The notes beneath the pieces are model-generated. The model was not told the origin of the DNA, made no database searches, and was given only the letters and a program-made list of their open reading frames with translations. The position numbers and the translations under genes were made by a program. Below are positions 17,389 through 26,519 of a DNA stretch of 64,000 bases, piece after piece. Each line of letters begins with the position of its first letter. The first letter of the stretch is position 1. Source of the DNA: Rhizobiales bacterium 62-17 (lineage in GTDB: Bacteria; Pseudomonadota; Alphaproteobacteria; Rhizobiales; Beijerinckiaceae); NCBI GenBank assembly GCA_001898965.1, contig MKVW01000009.1, positions 486,752-550,751 on the forward strand, written 5' to 3'.

Positions 17389-17982
17389 TCAGACCGACAA
17401 TGTTCCCTTGGTCGAGGGAACTTGATCGCTCTGGCGCGGATCGATCGTCGCCGCGGCCCGCAAGGCTCGGGCCACGCCCTTGAAGCAGGACTCCGCAATA
17501 TGGTGATCGTTGACGCCATAGGCAGTCTCGATATGCAAAGTCATGCCAGCATTCATGGCGAAGGCCTGGAAAAACTCGCGTACGAGCTGGGTGTCGAACG
17601 TGCCGATCTTCGGCGTCGAGAACTGGGTGCGAAACACCAGGAAGGCGCGGCCGGACAGGTCGACGGCCACCTGGGTCAGGGTCTCGTCCATCGGCAGGCG
17701 CACGTCGGCATAGCGGACGATACCGCGCATCTCGCCCAGGGCCTTGCGCAGCGCCTGGCCGATGGCAATGCCAGTATCTTCCACCGTGTGGTGATCGTCG
17801 ATGTGCAGGTCGCCGTCCGCCTTGACCGTGAGGTCGATCAGGCTGTGGCGGCCGAGCTGGTCCAACATATGGTCGAAAAAGCCGATTCCGGTCGAAATCG
17901 AGGTTTTTCCGGTGCCGTCCAGGTTGACGGTGACGGAAATGCTCGTCTCTTTCGTCTGGCGCGTGATGGTCGCGGTACGCAT
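17389..17982 (-). CDS. hisB: Imidazoleglycerol-phosphate dehydratase
   Basis: 197 aa, the stand-alone dehydratase. It makes imidazole acetol phosphate with manganese bound by conserved His/Glu. Seen: [46 protein letters not shown] in segments, with DHMLDQ, HIDDHH and ED; the duplicated second half carries ADVRLPMDE and HHIAES. ATG 17982 ([15 protein letters not shown]) with upstream GGAGAG is chosen; the longer frame from 18057 lacks family similarity. It is first in the his operon and divergent from hslV. Confidence 0.95.
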   Translation of the reverse strand: MRTATITRQTKETSISVTVNLDGTGKTSISTGIGFFDHMLDQLGRHSLIDLTVKADGDLHIDDHHTVEDTGIAIGQALRKALGEMRGIVRYADVRLPMDETLTQVAVDLSGRAFLVFRTQFSTPKIGTFDTQLVREFFQAFAMNAGMTLHIETAYGVNDHHIAESCFKGVARALRAAATIDPRQSDQVPSTKGTLSV

Positions 17983-18123
17983 TCGGCTTCGCTCTCCAAG
18001 AGGATGGCGGGCTTCTAGCAACCCGCAGGCGGCTTTACCACCCTTGGCTGGGATCACCCTTACCAGCGGAATTCTACCATCGCATTCTTAACCTAGACTA
18101 TTAAGCCCGGCGCGGACAGGTCC

Positions 18124-18150
18124 CTTGCGCCGCCCGCCCCAGCGCCATAG
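18124..18150 (+). promoter_or_regulatory. Candidate heat-shock (RpoH/sigma-32-type) promoter for hslVU
   Basis: CTTGCG at 18124-18129 and CGCCATAG at 18143-18150 are 13 bp apart, near the sigma-32 consensus CTTGAA-N13/14-CCCCATNT. It lies about 60 bp before the hslV start. HslVU is a heat-shock operon in other proteobacteria. There are mismatches in both elements, so this is a candidate only. Confidence 0.4.
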
Positions 18151-18210
18151 ATGGACGGTCCTAACAGACATGCGCGCCGGCCGGTCCGGCTTCTTCCACG
18201 AGATTATATA

Positions 18211-18777
18211 ATGTCCCAGGACGATCATGCCGGCCCGGCGGTCTGGCACGCCACCACCATTCTGATGGTCCGCAAGGGGGGCAAGGTCGTCGTCGGCGGC
18301 GATGGCCAGGTCAGCCTCGGCCAGACGGTGGTCAAGGGCAATGCCCGCAAGGTGCGCCGCCTCGGCAAGGGCAATGTCATCGGCGGCTTCGCCGGCGCCA
18401 CGGCCGACGCCTTCACCCTGTTCGAGCGGCTCGAAGCCAAGATCGAGCAATATCCCGATCAATTGGTGCGCGCCTGCGTCGAGCTGGGCAAGGACTGGCG
18501 CACCGATCGTTATCTGCGCCGGCTCGAAGCCATGATGCTGGTCGCCGATCGCAACGCCTCGCTGCTGCTCAGCGGCAATGGCGACGTGCTCGAGCCCGAA
18601 CAGTCCGAACACGGCAGCGTCATGGCGGTGGGCTCCGGCGGCAATTATGCGCTGGCCGCCGCGCGCGCGCTGTTGCCGATGGAGCTCGATGCCGAAACCA
18701 TCGTCCGCCGCGCCATGGCCATCGCCGCCGAAATCTGCGTCTACACCAACACCAATCTGGTGATCGAAAGCATCTGA
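18211..18777 (+). CDS. hslV: ATP-dependent protease peptidase subunit HslV (ClpQ)
   Basis: 188 aa. Proteasome beta-like peptidase forming dodecamers capped by HslU. Seen: [26 protein letters not shown]; the N-terminal nucleophile is a Thr of the TT pair (T15/T16), so a short propeptide of about 14 residues has to be removed. Later [20 protein letters not shown] and [18 protein letters not shown] are typical. ATG 18211 is favoured over the upstream frame from 18151. hslU follows after 14 bp. Confidence 0.94.
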   Translation: MSQDDHAGPAVWHATTILMVRKGGKVVVGGDGQVSLGQTVVKGNARKVRRLGKGNVIGGFAGATADAFTLFERLEAKIEQYPDQLVRACVELGKDWRTDRYLRRLEAMMLVADRNASLLLSGNGDVLEPEQSEHGSVMAVGSGGNYALAAARALLPMELDAETIVRRAMAIAAEICVYTNTNLVIESI

Positions 18778-18791
18778 CGAGAGCATATGAA

Positions 18792-20099
18792 ATGACGGAT
18801 TTCTCGCCGCGCGAAATCGTATCCGAACTCGACCGCTATATCGTCGGACAGAAAGAGGCCAAGCGCGCCGTGGCCAATGCCATGCGCAACCGCTGGCGCC
18901 GGCTAAAACTTGAATCGCCGATGCGCGAGGAAGTGCTGCCCAAGAACATCCTGATGATCGGCCCCACCGGCTGCGGCAAGACCGAAATCGCCCGCCGTAT
19001 CGCCAAACTGGCCGGTGCGCCGTTCCTGAAAGTCGAAGCCACCAAGTTCACCGAGGTCGGCTATGTCGGCCGCGACGTCGAACAGATCGTGCGCGACTTG
19101 ATCGAAGTGGCGATCGCCATGGTGAAGGAGCGCAAGCGCAAGGATCTGCGCGCCAAGGCGCATCTCGCCGCCGAAGAGCGCGTGCTCGATGCACTGGTTG
19201 GCGCCACCGCTTCGCCCGCCACGCGCGAGAGTTTTCGCAAGAAGCTGCGCGCCGGCGAACTCGACGACAAGGAGATCGAAATCGAAGTGGCCTCCGCTGG
19301 CCCCACGACGCCGATGTTCGAACTGCCGAACATGCCGGGTGCTTCGGTCGGCGCGATTTCCCTGGGCGACCTGTTCGGAAAAGCCCTGGGCGGCAAGGCC
19401 AAACCGCGCCGCTCCACCGTGCGCGACATCTATGAACCGTTGATCGCCGAAGAGAGCGATAAGCTGCTCGATCAGGATCAGGTGGTGCAGGAAGCGATCC
19501 GCGAGACCGAAAGCAATGCCATCGTTTTCCTCGACGAGATCGACAAGATCTGTGCCCGTGAAAACCGCAGCGGCGCCGATGTGTCGCGCGAAGGCGTGCA
19601 GCGCGATCTGCTGCCGTTGATCGAAGGCACGACGGTCGCCACCAAGCACGGCGCGGTGAAGACCGACCACATCCTGTTCATCGCCTCGGGCGCCTTCCAC
19701 GTCAGCAAGCCGTCCGACCTGCTGCCGGAATTGCAGGGCCGCCTGCCGATCCGCGTCGAACTCGCCTCCCTCAACGAGGACGACCTGCGCCGCATCCTAC
19801 GCGAGCCGGAATCGAGCCTGGTCAAGCAATACGAAGCCCTGCTGCAGACCGAGGGCGTTCAGCTCGCCTTCACCGACGACGGCATCGAGGCCATCGCCAG
19901 GATCGCCGCCCAGGTCAACACCTCGGTCGAGAACATCGGCGCGCGCCGGTTGCAGACAATCATGGAGCGGGTCCTGGACAATATCGGCTTCACGGCGCCC
20001 GACCGTTCCGGCGAGACGATCACCGTCGATGCCGCCTTCGTCGAAGCCAATATCGGCGATCTCGCCCGCAACACCGACCTCAGCCGGTTTATTCTCTAA
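18792..20099 (+). CDS. hslU: ATPase subunit HslU (ClpY) of the HslVU protease
   Basis: 435 aa, normal length. AAA+ unfoldase that feeds substrates to HslV. Seen: [27 protein letters not shown], Walker A GPTGCGKT at about residues 57-64, pore motif GYVGRDVE, an intermediate domain around residues 110-230, Walker B IVFLDEID about residues 244-251, sensor region GRLPIRVEL, and the C-terminal DLSRFIL tail that docks into HslV. Only one start is plausible (ATG 18792). Confidence 0.97.
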   Translation: MTDFSPREIVSELDRYIVGQKEAKRAVANAMRNRWRRLKLESPMREEVLPKNILMIGPTGCGKTEIARRIAKLAGAPFLKVEATKFTEVGYVGRDVEQIVRDLIEVAIAMVKERKRKDLRAKAHLAAEERVLDALVGATASPATRESFRKKLRAGELDDKEIEIEVASAGPTTPMFELPNMPGASVGAISLGDLFGKALGGKAKPRRSTVRDIYEPLIAEESDKLLDQDQVVQEAIRETESNAIVFLDEIDKICARENRSGADVSREGVQRDLLPLIEGTTVATKHGAVKTDHILFIASGAFHVSKPSDLLPELQGRLPIRVELASLNEDDLRRILREPESSLVKQYEALLQTEGVQLAFTDDGIEAIARIAAQVNTSVENIGARRLQTIMERVLDNIGFTAPDRSGETITVDAAFVEANIGDLARNTDLSRFIL

Positions 20100-20103
20100 G
20101 CTT

Positions 20104-20142
20104 TGTGTCACCCGGATCGCACCTACGGTGCGTCCGGGAAGC
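20104..20142. repeat. Palindromic intergenic repeat, half copy R2
   Basis: A single arm of the family: TGTGTCACCCGGATCGCACC then GGTGCGTCCGGGA, forming a hairpin. It begins 5 bp after the hslU stop. Confidence 0.65.
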
Positions 20143-20303
20143 TTCGATATGAACTATCTATCATCGCTGCGGGTGGGCAATGACAATCCGCAGTGCTGTA
20201 GCGCACTTGCATTCGAAACCGGCCATTGCCATAAACCGGGCCTTCCAAGTTTCGCGGGCACGTTTCTCGGGCAAGATTCACAGGCAGATTCACGGGTACG
20301 ACA

Positions 20304-21341
20304 ATGGCCGAATTTCCCCAGCTCGTTTTTTCCGGCGTGCAGCCGACCGGCAATCTTCATCTCGGAAACTACCTGGGCGCGATTAAACGTTTCGTCGAAT
20401 TGCAGACGACCCACGAATGCATCTATTGCGTGGTCGATCTGCACGCCATCACCATGCCGCAGGATCCCGTGGCGCTGAAGGCGCAGATCCGCGAAGTCAC
20501 TGCCGCCTTCATCGCCTGCGGCATCGATCCGAAGAAACATATCGTCTTCAACCAGAGCCAGGTGCCGCAGCATGCGGAGCTGGCCTGGATCTTCAATTGC
20601 GTCGCGCGCATCGGCTGGATGAATCGCATGACGCAGTTCAAGGAGAAGGCTGGCAAGGATCGCGAGAATGCTTCCGTCGGTCTCTATGCCTATCCGGTGC
20701 TGATGGCCTCCGACATTCTGATCTATCGCGCCACCCATGTGCCCGTCGGCGAGGATCAGAAACAGCATCTCGAACTGGCGCGCGACATCGCGCAAAAATT
20801 CAACAACGATTTCGCCACCTCGATCGCCGCCAACGGCTTCGGCGAAGCTTTCTTTCCGCAGCCCGAGCCTTTGATTCAAGGGCCGGCGACGCGCGTCATG
20901 AGCCTGCGCGACGGCTCGAAGAAAATGTCGAAGTCCGATGCCTCCGATTATTCGCGCATCAATCTCACCGACAGCGCCGACACGATCGCGCAGAAGGTGC
21001 GCAAGGCGAAGACCGATCCGGAGCCCTTGCCGTCCGAGCCGAAAGGCCTTGAGACGCGGCCGGAAGCCGACAATCTGGTCGGCATTTTTGCGGCGCTCTC
21101 CGACGGCAACAAGGCCGATGTGCTCAAGCAGTTCGGCGGCGGCAATTTCTCGACGTTCAAGAATGCGCTCGTCGATCTGTCGGTCGAAAAGCTCGCGCCG
21201 ATCGCCGACGAGATGCGTCGCCTGACCGGCGATCCCAGCCATATCGATAGCATCCTCAACGACGGCGCCGCGCGCGCCGAAGCGATTGCCGCGCGCAACA
21301 TGAACGCGGTGAAGGATATCGTCGGCTTCGTGCGCCGCTGA
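20304..21341 (+). CDS. trpS: Tryptophanyl-tRNA synthetase
   Basis: 345 aa class Ic synthetase. Charges tRNA-Trp. Seen: HIGH-equivalent TGNLHLGN at residues 15-22, KMSKS at about residues 207-211 in [14 protein letters not shown], and a typical [18 protein letters not shown] segment. The C-terminal part, [16 protein letters not shown] onward, is the anticodon-recognition helical region. ATG 20304 stands about 200 bp after hslU, the gap holding repeat R2. Confidence 0.96.
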   Translation: MAEFPQLVFSGVQPTGNLHLGNYLGAIKRFVELQTTHECIYCVVDLHAITMPQDPVALKAQIREVTAAFIACGIDPKKHIVFNQSQVPQHAELAWIFNCVARIGWMNRMTQFKEKAGKDRENASVGLYAYPVLMASDILIYRATHVPVGEDQKQHLELARDIAQKFNNDFATSIAANGFGEAFFPQPEPLIQGPATRVMSLRDGSKKMSKSDASDYSRINLTDSADTIAQKVRKAKTDPEPLPSEPKGLETRPEADNLVGIFAALSDGNKADVLKQFGGGNFSTFKNALVDLSVEKLAPIADEMRRLTGDPSHIDSILNDGAARAEAIAARNMNAVKDIVGFVRR

Positions 21342-21361
21342 CAAGATTGTCCTCGATCTCC

Positions 21362-21508
21362 GTGTCATCCCGGACGCATCGTAGGTGCGATCCGGGAACC
21401 AGGAGCGTGTGGGTGAATCTTGAACCGCCACTTTTGAACGCATCGCAATCAGCATTCATCATGTGGCCCCTGGATCCCGGATCACGCTGCGCGTGTTCGG
21501 GATGACAC
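21362..21508. repeat. Composite palindromic intergenic repeat, copy R3
   Basis: Left arm begins GTGTCATCCCGGACGCATCG at 21362 and reaches GATCCGGGAACCAGGAGC; right arm has CTGGATCCCGGATCACGCTG and ends GGGATGACAC at 21508. The spacer is about 60 bp. It starts 20 bp after the trpS stop and occupies half of the trpS-usp gap. Confidence 0.8.
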
Positions 21509-21627
21509 CGTGATGGATGATCGACAAAATTCTTTCATCTTTCGCCGCGTCGTCGTGCATTTGCCTCATCACCGTCCTGGTGGCACGATGACGGCGGCTC
21601 GCAATCGACTATTTTCGAGGAGCGCCA

Positions 21628-22122
21628 ATGGGCGGACGACGCAGTTCATATCAGACGGGACACAAGCCCAAATTTCTCGTCGTTATCGATGGCAGCGCGG
21701 AAAGTACGCAGGCGGTGGCCTTCGCCGCGCGGCGTGCGGCGCGCACCGGCGCCATCATGATGATGCTCGCCATCGTCGAAGTGGAACAGACGCAGGAATG
21801 GCTCGCCGTCAGCGAGATGATGCGCCAGGAGGGCGAGGATCGCGCCAACGATCAATTGGAACTCGCCGCCACCCGTGCCCGTGAACTGGTCGATGTCGAA
21901 GCCGAGCGCGTCGTTCGTTTCGGCCTCAAGCTCGAACAGATTTTGGGTCTGATCGAGGAAGATCCGGATATTTCGCTTCTGGTGCTCGCCGCTTCGAGCG
22001 GCCCGGAGGGGCCAGGGCCGCTGGTCACCTTGATGGCGGGCAAGGCGGCGGGAACCTTTCCCATCCCGGTGGTCATCGTGCCGGGCGCTTTAACCGACGA
22101 AGATATCGAGGCTTTGGCTTGA
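21628..22122 (+). CDS. Universal stress protein (UspA family)
   Basis: 164 aa, single Usp domain. Seen: KFLVVIDGSAESTQAVAFAARRAARTGAIMMMLAIVE at the N-terminus, and LLVLAASSGPEGPGPLVTLMAGKAAGTFPIPVVIVPG at the C-terminus; the latter resembles the ATP-binding G-2x-G-9x-G(S/T) motif but is not a clear match. ATG 21628 follows GAGGAG by 6 bp. Between trpS and the Nfu gene, as in many Hyphomicrobiales. Stress link is by family only. Confidence 0.88.
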   Translation: MGGRRSSYQTGHKPKFLVVIDGSAESTQAVAFAARRAARTGAIMMMLAIVEVEQTQEWLAVSEMMRQEGEDRANDQLELAATRARELVDVEAERVVRFGLKLEQILGLIEEDPDISLLVLAASSGPEGPGPLVTLMAGKAAGTFPIPVVIVPGALTDEDIEALA

Positions 22123-22194
22123 TCCAGCCGCGCGCCGGTTCCATATAGAGGGTAACTGGGCCGCCCTGGGGCGGTGTTATCCTGGAATTGCGCG

Positions 22195-22755
22195 ATGTTC
22201 ATCCAGACCGAAGCGACCCCAAACCCGTCGACCCTGAAGTTCCTGCCCGGCGAGACCGTGCTGGGCGAGGGCACCCGCGAATTCACCTCCTTCGACGCCG
22301 CCGGCGCCTCGCCGCTGGCTAGGGCCTTGTTTTCCATCGACAATGTGTCGAGCGTCATGTTCGGCCCGGATTTCGTCTCGGTGACCAAATCGGGCGGCGA
22401 ATGGCAGCATCTCAAGCCGTCGATCCTCGGCGCCATCATGGAACATTTCATGTCGGGTGCGCCGCTGCTCAACGACGGCGAGGCCCCGGTATTGGACGAC
22501 GAGGAAGAGTTCTTCGCCCCCGAGGACGCCGAAACCGTCGCCACGATCAAGGAACTGCTCGAAACCCGCGTCCGCCCGGCGGTCGCCGGCGATGGCGGCG
22601 ACATCACTTTCAAGGGCTTCAAGGACGGCACCTTGTACCTGACTATGAAGGGCGCCTGCTCCGGCTGCCCGTCATCCACGGCCACGCTCAAGCACGGCAT
22701 CCAGAACCTGATGACCCACTTCCTGCCGGAAGTGCGCGCCGTCGAACAGATCTGA
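22195..22755 (+). CDS. Nfu/NifU-like Fe-S cluster scaffold protein
   Basis: 186 aa with an N-terminal Nfu_N domain (MFIQTEATPNPSTLKFLPG, residues 1 to about 90) and a C-terminal NifU-like domain (about 105-180) with GDGGDITFKGF and the cluster-binding pair C155/C158 in GACSGC. It probably assembles or carries [4Fe-4S] clusters to client proteins; MiaB, encoded 2.3 kb downstream, would be one possible client. ATG 22195 fits the family start exactly; an ATG-like start further upstream (22174) is not supported. Confidence 0.92.
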   Translation: MFIQTEATPNPSTLKFLPGETVLGEGTREFTSFDAAGASPLARALFSIDNVSSVMFGPDFVSVTKSGGEWQHLKPSILGAIMEHFMSGAPLLNDGEAPVLDDEEEFFAPEDAETVATIKELLETRVRPAVAGDGGDITFKGFKDGTLYLTMKGACSGCPSSTATLKHGIQNLMTHFLPEVRAVEQI

Positions 22756-22761
22756 TTGATC

Positions 22762-22799
22762 GCTGTCAGCCCGGATAGCCTGCGGCTCCGGGATGACAT
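22762..22799. repeat. Palindromic intergenic repeat, degenerate half copy R4
   Basis: CTGTCAGCCCGGATAGCC and GGCTCCGGGATGACATG form a hairpin of the same family, packed between the nfu stop and the tsaB start. Being in a probable operon, it would lie inside the transcript. Confidence 0.6.
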
Positions 22800-22816
22800 G
22801 AAGGCCTCGGCCAGCT

Positions 22817-23536
22817 ATGCCAGAGACAATGATTCTGGCCTTAGATACCTCGATGTCAGCGGCTTCGGCTTGTGTCAGCCTCGCCGGCGCTGACGAGCCG
22901 ATCGCCAGCCGCAGCCTGCCCATGGACCGCGGCCATGCCGAAGCGCTGATGCCGCTTGTCGCCGAGGTGATGCAGGCCGCGCCCGGTGGCTTTCCCGCCC
23001 TCACGCGTGTCGCCGTCACCATCGGTCCGGGCTCTTTCACCGGCATTCGCGTCGGTGTTGCCGCCGCCCGCGCCATTGGTCTTGCCGGCAATATTCCGGT
23101 GATCGGCGTTTCCACCTTTTCGGCTTTCGCCGCGCCGTGGATCGGCAAGGAGCAAGGCCAGATCGTCGCCTGCGCCATCGATGCCCGGCATGGCAATGTC
23201 TATATCCAGGCCTTCGACTCCAGCGGCCATATCGTTCTGTCGCCGCGTTTGTCGACACCGCGCGAGGCGCTGCGCGCCATCGGTGCCGGCCCGCTCTGCC
23301 TTGTCGGCTCCGGCGCGGCATTATTGGCGGCGGAAGCCCAGACCATCGGTTCCAACACGGTCATCTGCGGTCCTGCCGCCGCGCCCGACATTCATCAGGT
23401 CGCTCGCCTCGGCCTAATCGCCGATCCGGCGACGGCGCCGGCCCGGCCGTACTATCTGAAACCGCCGGATGCCAAGCCTGTCCCCATCCGTCGCCTGCGG
23501 CAAGTCGAGACGGATCGCGCCGGGCTGCCGGAATGA
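22817..23536 (+). CDS. tsaB: tRNA threonylcarbamoyladenosine biosynthesis protein TsaB
   Basis: 239 aa, ASKHA fold. Partner of TsaD in making t6A37 of ANN-reading tRNAs. Seen: MILALDTSMSAASACV at the N-terminus, LMPLVAEVM, and VTIGPGSFTGIRVGVAAARAIG (family signature GPGSFTGxRxG). ATG 22817 with a short leader. The stop overlaps the rimI start (ATGA), giving the widespread tsaB-rimI pair. Confidence 0.94.
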   Translation: MPETMILALDTSMSAASACVSLAGADEPIASRSLPMDRGHAEALMPLVAEVMQAAPGGFPALTRVAVTIGPGSFTGIRVGVAAARAIGLAGNIPVIGVSTFSAFAAPWIGKEQGQIVACAIDARHGNVYIQAFDSSGHIVLSPRLSTPREALRAIGAGPLCLVGSGAALLAAEAQTIGSNTVICGPAAAPDIHQVARLGLIADPATAPARPYYLKPPDAKPVPIRRLRQVETDRAGLPE

Positions 23537-24015
23537 TCAGCTTTCTGCGCCGCACCTTGCAGACCGAGAGCCGCAGTCTCGAAGCCGCCGATGCCATGGC
23601 CTGCGCGCGTCTGCATAAGGATGGTTTCGCTTTTCCCTGGGATGTAAGCGAAATCGAACGCCTGATCTTGTCGGAGAATGTCATCGGCGATGGCATTTTC
23701 GACAGTGTCGGCGGCACCTTGCTCGGCTTCGTCCTGTCGCGGAAAGCCGCCAATGAAGCGGAGATTTTGACCATCGCGGTCGCCGCCGCCCATCGCCGCC
23801 GTGGCGTTGCGCGCGATCTCCTCATCAAACATGCCGAAACGCTTGGGCTGTTGCGCGTCAGCGCGCTGTTTCTCGAAGTGGCGCAGGATAACGAAGCGGC
23901 GCTGGCGCTCTATCGCCGTCATGGCTTCACGGAAGTCGGTCGTCGGCCGGGCTATTATCGTGCCGCCGATGGCGGTCGCACCGATGCGCTTGTCATGACA
24001 AAGCAATTGTTGTGA
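23533..24015 (+). CDS. rimI: Ribosomal-protein-alanine N-acetyltransferase RimI-like
   Basis: 160 aa GNAT. RimI acetylates the N-terminal Ala of ribosomal protein S18. Seen: CARLHKDGFAFPWDVSEIERLI, then FVLSRKAANEAEILTIAVAAAHRRRGVARDLLIKHAE (acetyl-CoA loop RRRGVA) and LEVAQDNEAALALYRRHGFTEVGRRPGYYR (RimI-type C-terminus with YY). ATG 23533 overlaps the tsaB stop; the longer frame that runs antisense-like through tsaB is not the gene. Palindrome 24021 follows the stop by 5 bp. Confidence 0.92.
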   Translation: MISFLRRTLQTESRSLEAADAMACARLHKDGFAFPWDVSEIERLILSENVIGDGIFDSVGGTLLGFVLSRKAANEAEILTIAVAAAHRRRGVARDLLIKHAETLGLLRVSALFLEVAQDNEAALALYRRHGFTEVGRRPGYYRAADGGRTDALVMTKQLL

Positions 24016-24020
24016 TTTAC

Positions 24021-24051
24021 GCAAATCGCGTTTCGATAGAAACCGATTTGC
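24021..24051. repeat. 31-bp palindrome, first of a pair flanking the acyltransferase gene
   Basis: GCAAATCG-CGTTTC-GATA-GAAAC-CGATTTGC: long near-perfect inverted repeat starting 5 bp after the rimI stop. No T-run follows it on the plus strand, so it is not a clear terminator. A related palindrome with the loop in the opposite orientation lies at 24946. Confidence 0.75.
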
Positions 24052-24099
24052 TTTCAGAGGTCGCTTTTCCATCTCTTAAGCTATGACGAAGGAACATTC

Positions 24100-24882
24100 G
24101 TGCCGGTTCTGCGCGCCGTGGCGCTTGTGCTGACAATCCTGCTGTTTCTCGTCGTTGTTAGCCCGCTCTATCTGTTGTTCATCCGCTTCCGGCCGTCGGC
24201 GCGCGCCGCCATGCCGCTGCTCTTCTGCCGCATCATGTGCCGCCTGCTGCGGGTGCGCGTGCGCCCGCGCGGCGAGATGGCGCGCGAGCGGCCTTTGCTG
24301 CTGGTGCCCAATCACATTTCCTGGGTCGATATCGTCGTGCTCGGCAGCACCGAATTCACCGCCTTCCTGGCCAAGAAGGAGGTGGCGGGCTGGCCGCTGC
24401 TCGGGCCGCTCGCCAAGGTGCAGGGCGCGCTGTTCGTCGATCGCGGCCGCCGCCGGCAGATTCCGGCGGTCAACAGGCAGATGGCCGAGCGCATGCAGGC
24501 CGGCGATCCGGTCATCCTCTTCGCCGAGGCGACCACCGGCGACGGCACCCATCTGTTGAAATTCCACACGCCCCATTTCGAGGCCTGCCGCGACCTGATG
24601 AAGGCTTTTCCGGAGGTGACGACGGTCTACGTCCAGCCCATCGTCATCGATTACAACCGCCGCGACGGCCTGGCATTGGGCCGCGCCGGTCGGGCCAATA
24701 TCGCTTGGTACGGGGATACCGGTTTCACGCCGCATCTGTGGAGCATGCTCAAATCCGGCCCCACCGAATGTCTGGTCGATTATTTGCCGCCCCGGCCTAT
24801 GGCGCTGGCCGACCATCGAAAAGCCATGGCGGCGATGATTCAGTCGGACATCCGCCAGAACCGCTGGAGACAGGTGCCGTGA
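24100..24882 (+). CDS. 1-acyl-glycerol-3-phosphate / lyso-ornithine lipid O-acyltransferase (PlsC family)
   Basis: 260 aa. Seen: an N-terminal membrane segment (ALVLTILLFLVVVSPLYLLF), catalytic HxxxxD as H72 and D77 in NHISWVD, a substrate loop in LFVDRGRRRQ, and FAEATTGDGTHLLKF in the position of the EGT(R/S) motif. It transfers acyl chains at the inner membrane. In relatives the gene between rimI and miaB is close to OlsA (lyso-ornithine lipid acyltransferase), but PlsC activity cannot be excluded. Start is GTG 24100 after GAAGGA. No olsB neighbour. Confidence 0.85.
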   Translation: MPVLRAVALVLTILLFLVVVSPLYLLFIRFRPSARAAMPLLFCRIMCRLLRVRVRPRGEMARERPLLLVPNHISWVDIVVLGSTEFTAFLAKKEVAGWPLLGPLAKVQGALFVDRGRRRQIPAVNRQMAERMQAGDPVILFAEATTGDGTHLLKFHTPHFEACRDLMKAFPEVTTVYVQPIVIDYNRRDGLALGRAGRANIAWYGDTGFTPHLWSMLKSGPTECLVDYLPPRPMALADHRKAMAAMIQSDIRQNRWRQVP

Positions 24883-24945
24883 GGTTCTCACCCCGGCGAT
24901 TTTCGCCTAAAAGGAACGAGAATTGCTGGCGGCCAGACTGCCAGA

Positions 24946-24978
24946 GCAAATTGCGTTTCTATCGAAACGTAATTTTGC
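24946..24978. repeat. 33-bp palindrome, second of the pair flanking the acyltransferase gene
   Basis: GCAAATTGCGTTTC-TATC-GAAACGTAATTTTGC; the core is the reverse complement of the core at 24021. It lies 63 bp after the acyltransferase stop and 16 bp before a 44-bp repeat. Confidence 0.7.
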
Positions 24979-24994
24979 CAACGGTCTCTGTTTT

Positions 24995-25038
24995 GACGCG
25001 TCTTTGTGGCGTTTGACGAAGTCAAACTGCAAAACGCT
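24995..25038 (+). repeat. 44-bp dispersed repeat, copy A (upstream of miaB)
   Basis: Begins GACGCGTCTTTG, has the inner palindrome GTTTGACGAAGTCAAAC, and ends GCAAAACGCT. It matches, on the opposite strand, the element at 59944-59987, with differences mainly in the loop and stem bases that stay paired. Confidence 0.7.
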
Positions 25039-25064
25039 TTGGGCGTGAAGGAATGATTTTGGGC

Positions 25065-26519
25065 ATGAACGAGGTGAAAACGTCAGAGGCGAGAGGGGCC
25101 ACGCCGGGCGTCGCGCCGCAGACTCGCAAGGTTTTCATCAAGTCGTTCGGATGCCAAATGAACGTCTATGACGCCACGCGCATGGGCGACATTCTCGAAG
25201 GCGAGGGCTATGGCCCGGCCGCTTCGCCGGAAGAAGCCGATCTCGTCGTTCTCAACACCTGTCACATCCGCGAACGCGCCTCGGAGAAAATCTTCTCCGA
25301 ACTCGGCAAATTGCGCGAGATGAAGGAAGAACGCGCGGCGAACGGCAAGACCATGCAGATCGCCGTCGCCGGGTGCGTCGCCCAGGCCGAAGGCGGTGAG
25401 ATCATCCGCCGCCAGAGTGCCGTCGATATCGTCGTTGGGCCGCAGAGCTATCATCGTTTCCCCGAATTGCTCGGCAAGGCCGGCAAAAACATCGACTTTC
25501 GCGGCGGCGGCGTGGTCGATACCGATTTTCCGGTGGTCGATAAGTTTCAGACCATGAAGGCGCCGTCGCCACAGCGTCTGCGCGGGCGCGGTTATGCCGC
25601 CTTCGTCACCGTGCAGGAAGGTTGCGATAAATTCTGCACTTTCTGTGTTGTGCCCTATACGCGCGGCGCCGAAATGTCGCGTCCGATCGCCTCCATTCTC
25701 GATGAAGTGCGCACGCTCGCCGAAGCCGGCGTGCGCGAGATCACGCTGATCGGCCAGAACGTCAATGCCTATCATGGCGACGATGCCGGCCGCGTCGCTT
25801 CGCTGGGCGATCTCATCGAACGGGTCGCCGCCATGCCCGGCGTCAACCGCATTCGCTATACGACAAGTCATCCCCGCGACATGGACGAGCGTCTGATCGC
25901 CGCCCATCGCGACATTCCCGAATTGATGCCTTATCTGCATCTGCCGGTGCAGGCGGGGTCGGATCGCATCCTGGCGGCGATGAACCGCAAGCATAAGGCG
26001 CGCGAATTCATCGACATCATCGGCCGCGTGCGCGCGGCGCGCCCTGACATCGCCCTGTCATCGGATTTCATCGTCGGCTTCCCGGGCGAAACCGATGTGG
26101 ATTTCCAGGCGACGATGGATCTTGTGCGCGAGATCGGCTTCGCCAGCGCCTATTCCTTCATGTATTCTGAACGCCCAGGGACACCGGCGGCCGAGATGGA
26201 CGGACAGGTCGAAGCGCATGTGAAGCAGGAGCGGCTCGCCGCGCTGCAAGCGCTGCTCGAAGAGCAGCGGCAGGCGTTCAACCGCGCGACGGTCGGCCGC
26301 GTTCTCCCGGTCCTGTTCGAGAAGAAGGGCCGCCACGCGAGCCAGGCCATCGGCCGCACGCCCTATCTGCAATCCGTTCACGTCGAAGATGCGGAAGCAT
26401 TGATCGGAACCATTGCTTCGATTTCGATTGAAGACACCTGGCCGAATTCGCTGAAGGGCCGGATCGTCACACCCGAAAGTTCAGCCGCTCACGGGAGCAT
26501 GCAGACATCGAATGCCTGA
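25065..26519 (+). CDS. miaB: tRNA-2-methylthio-N6-dimethylallyladenosine synthase
   Basis: 484 aa radical-SAM methylthiotransferase; adds ms2 to i6A37 in tRNA. Seen: UPF0004 domain with Cys in FGCQMN (C30), LNTCHIRE and VAGCVAQ for the auxiliary [4Fe-4S] cluster; radical [11 protein letters not shown] (C187, C191, C194); C-terminal TRAM domain with [27 protein letters not shown] 25065 (MNEVK) has AAGGAA 11 bp upstream and is preferred over ATG 25053. It overlaps phoH by 8 bp. Confidence 0.96.
   Translation: MNEVKTSEARGATPGVAPQTRKVFIKSFGCQMNVYDATRMGDILEGEGYGPAASPEEADLVVLNTCHIRERASEKIFSELGKLREMKEERAANGKTMQIAVAGCVAQAEGGEIIRRQSAVDIVVGPQSYHRFPELLGKAGKNIDFRGGGVVDTDFPVVDKFQTMKAPSPQRLRGRGYAAFVTVQEGCDKFCTFCVVPYTRGAEMSRPIASILDEVRTLAEAGVREITLIGQNVNAYHGDDAGRVASLGDLIERVAAMPGVNRIRYTTSHPRDMDERLIAAHRDIPELMPYLHLPVQAGSDRILAAMNRKHKAREFIDIIGRVRAARPDIALSSDFIVGFPGETDVDFQATMDLVREIGFASAYSFMYSERPGTPAAEMDGQVEAHVKQERLAALQALLEEQRQAFNRATVGRVLPVLFEKKGRHASQAIGRTPYLQSVHVEDAEALIGTIASISIEDTWPNSLKGRIVTPESSAAHGSMQTSNA

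Noticed and set aside
21510-21884. 124-aa ORF upstream of usp
   Set aside because: Runs into usp in a different frame and shows no family match; usp has the better start and RBS.
24021-24978. Insertion sequence carrying the acyltransferase
   Set aside because: Inverted palindromes flank the gene but there is no transposase, and the gene's place between rimI and miaB is usual in relatives.
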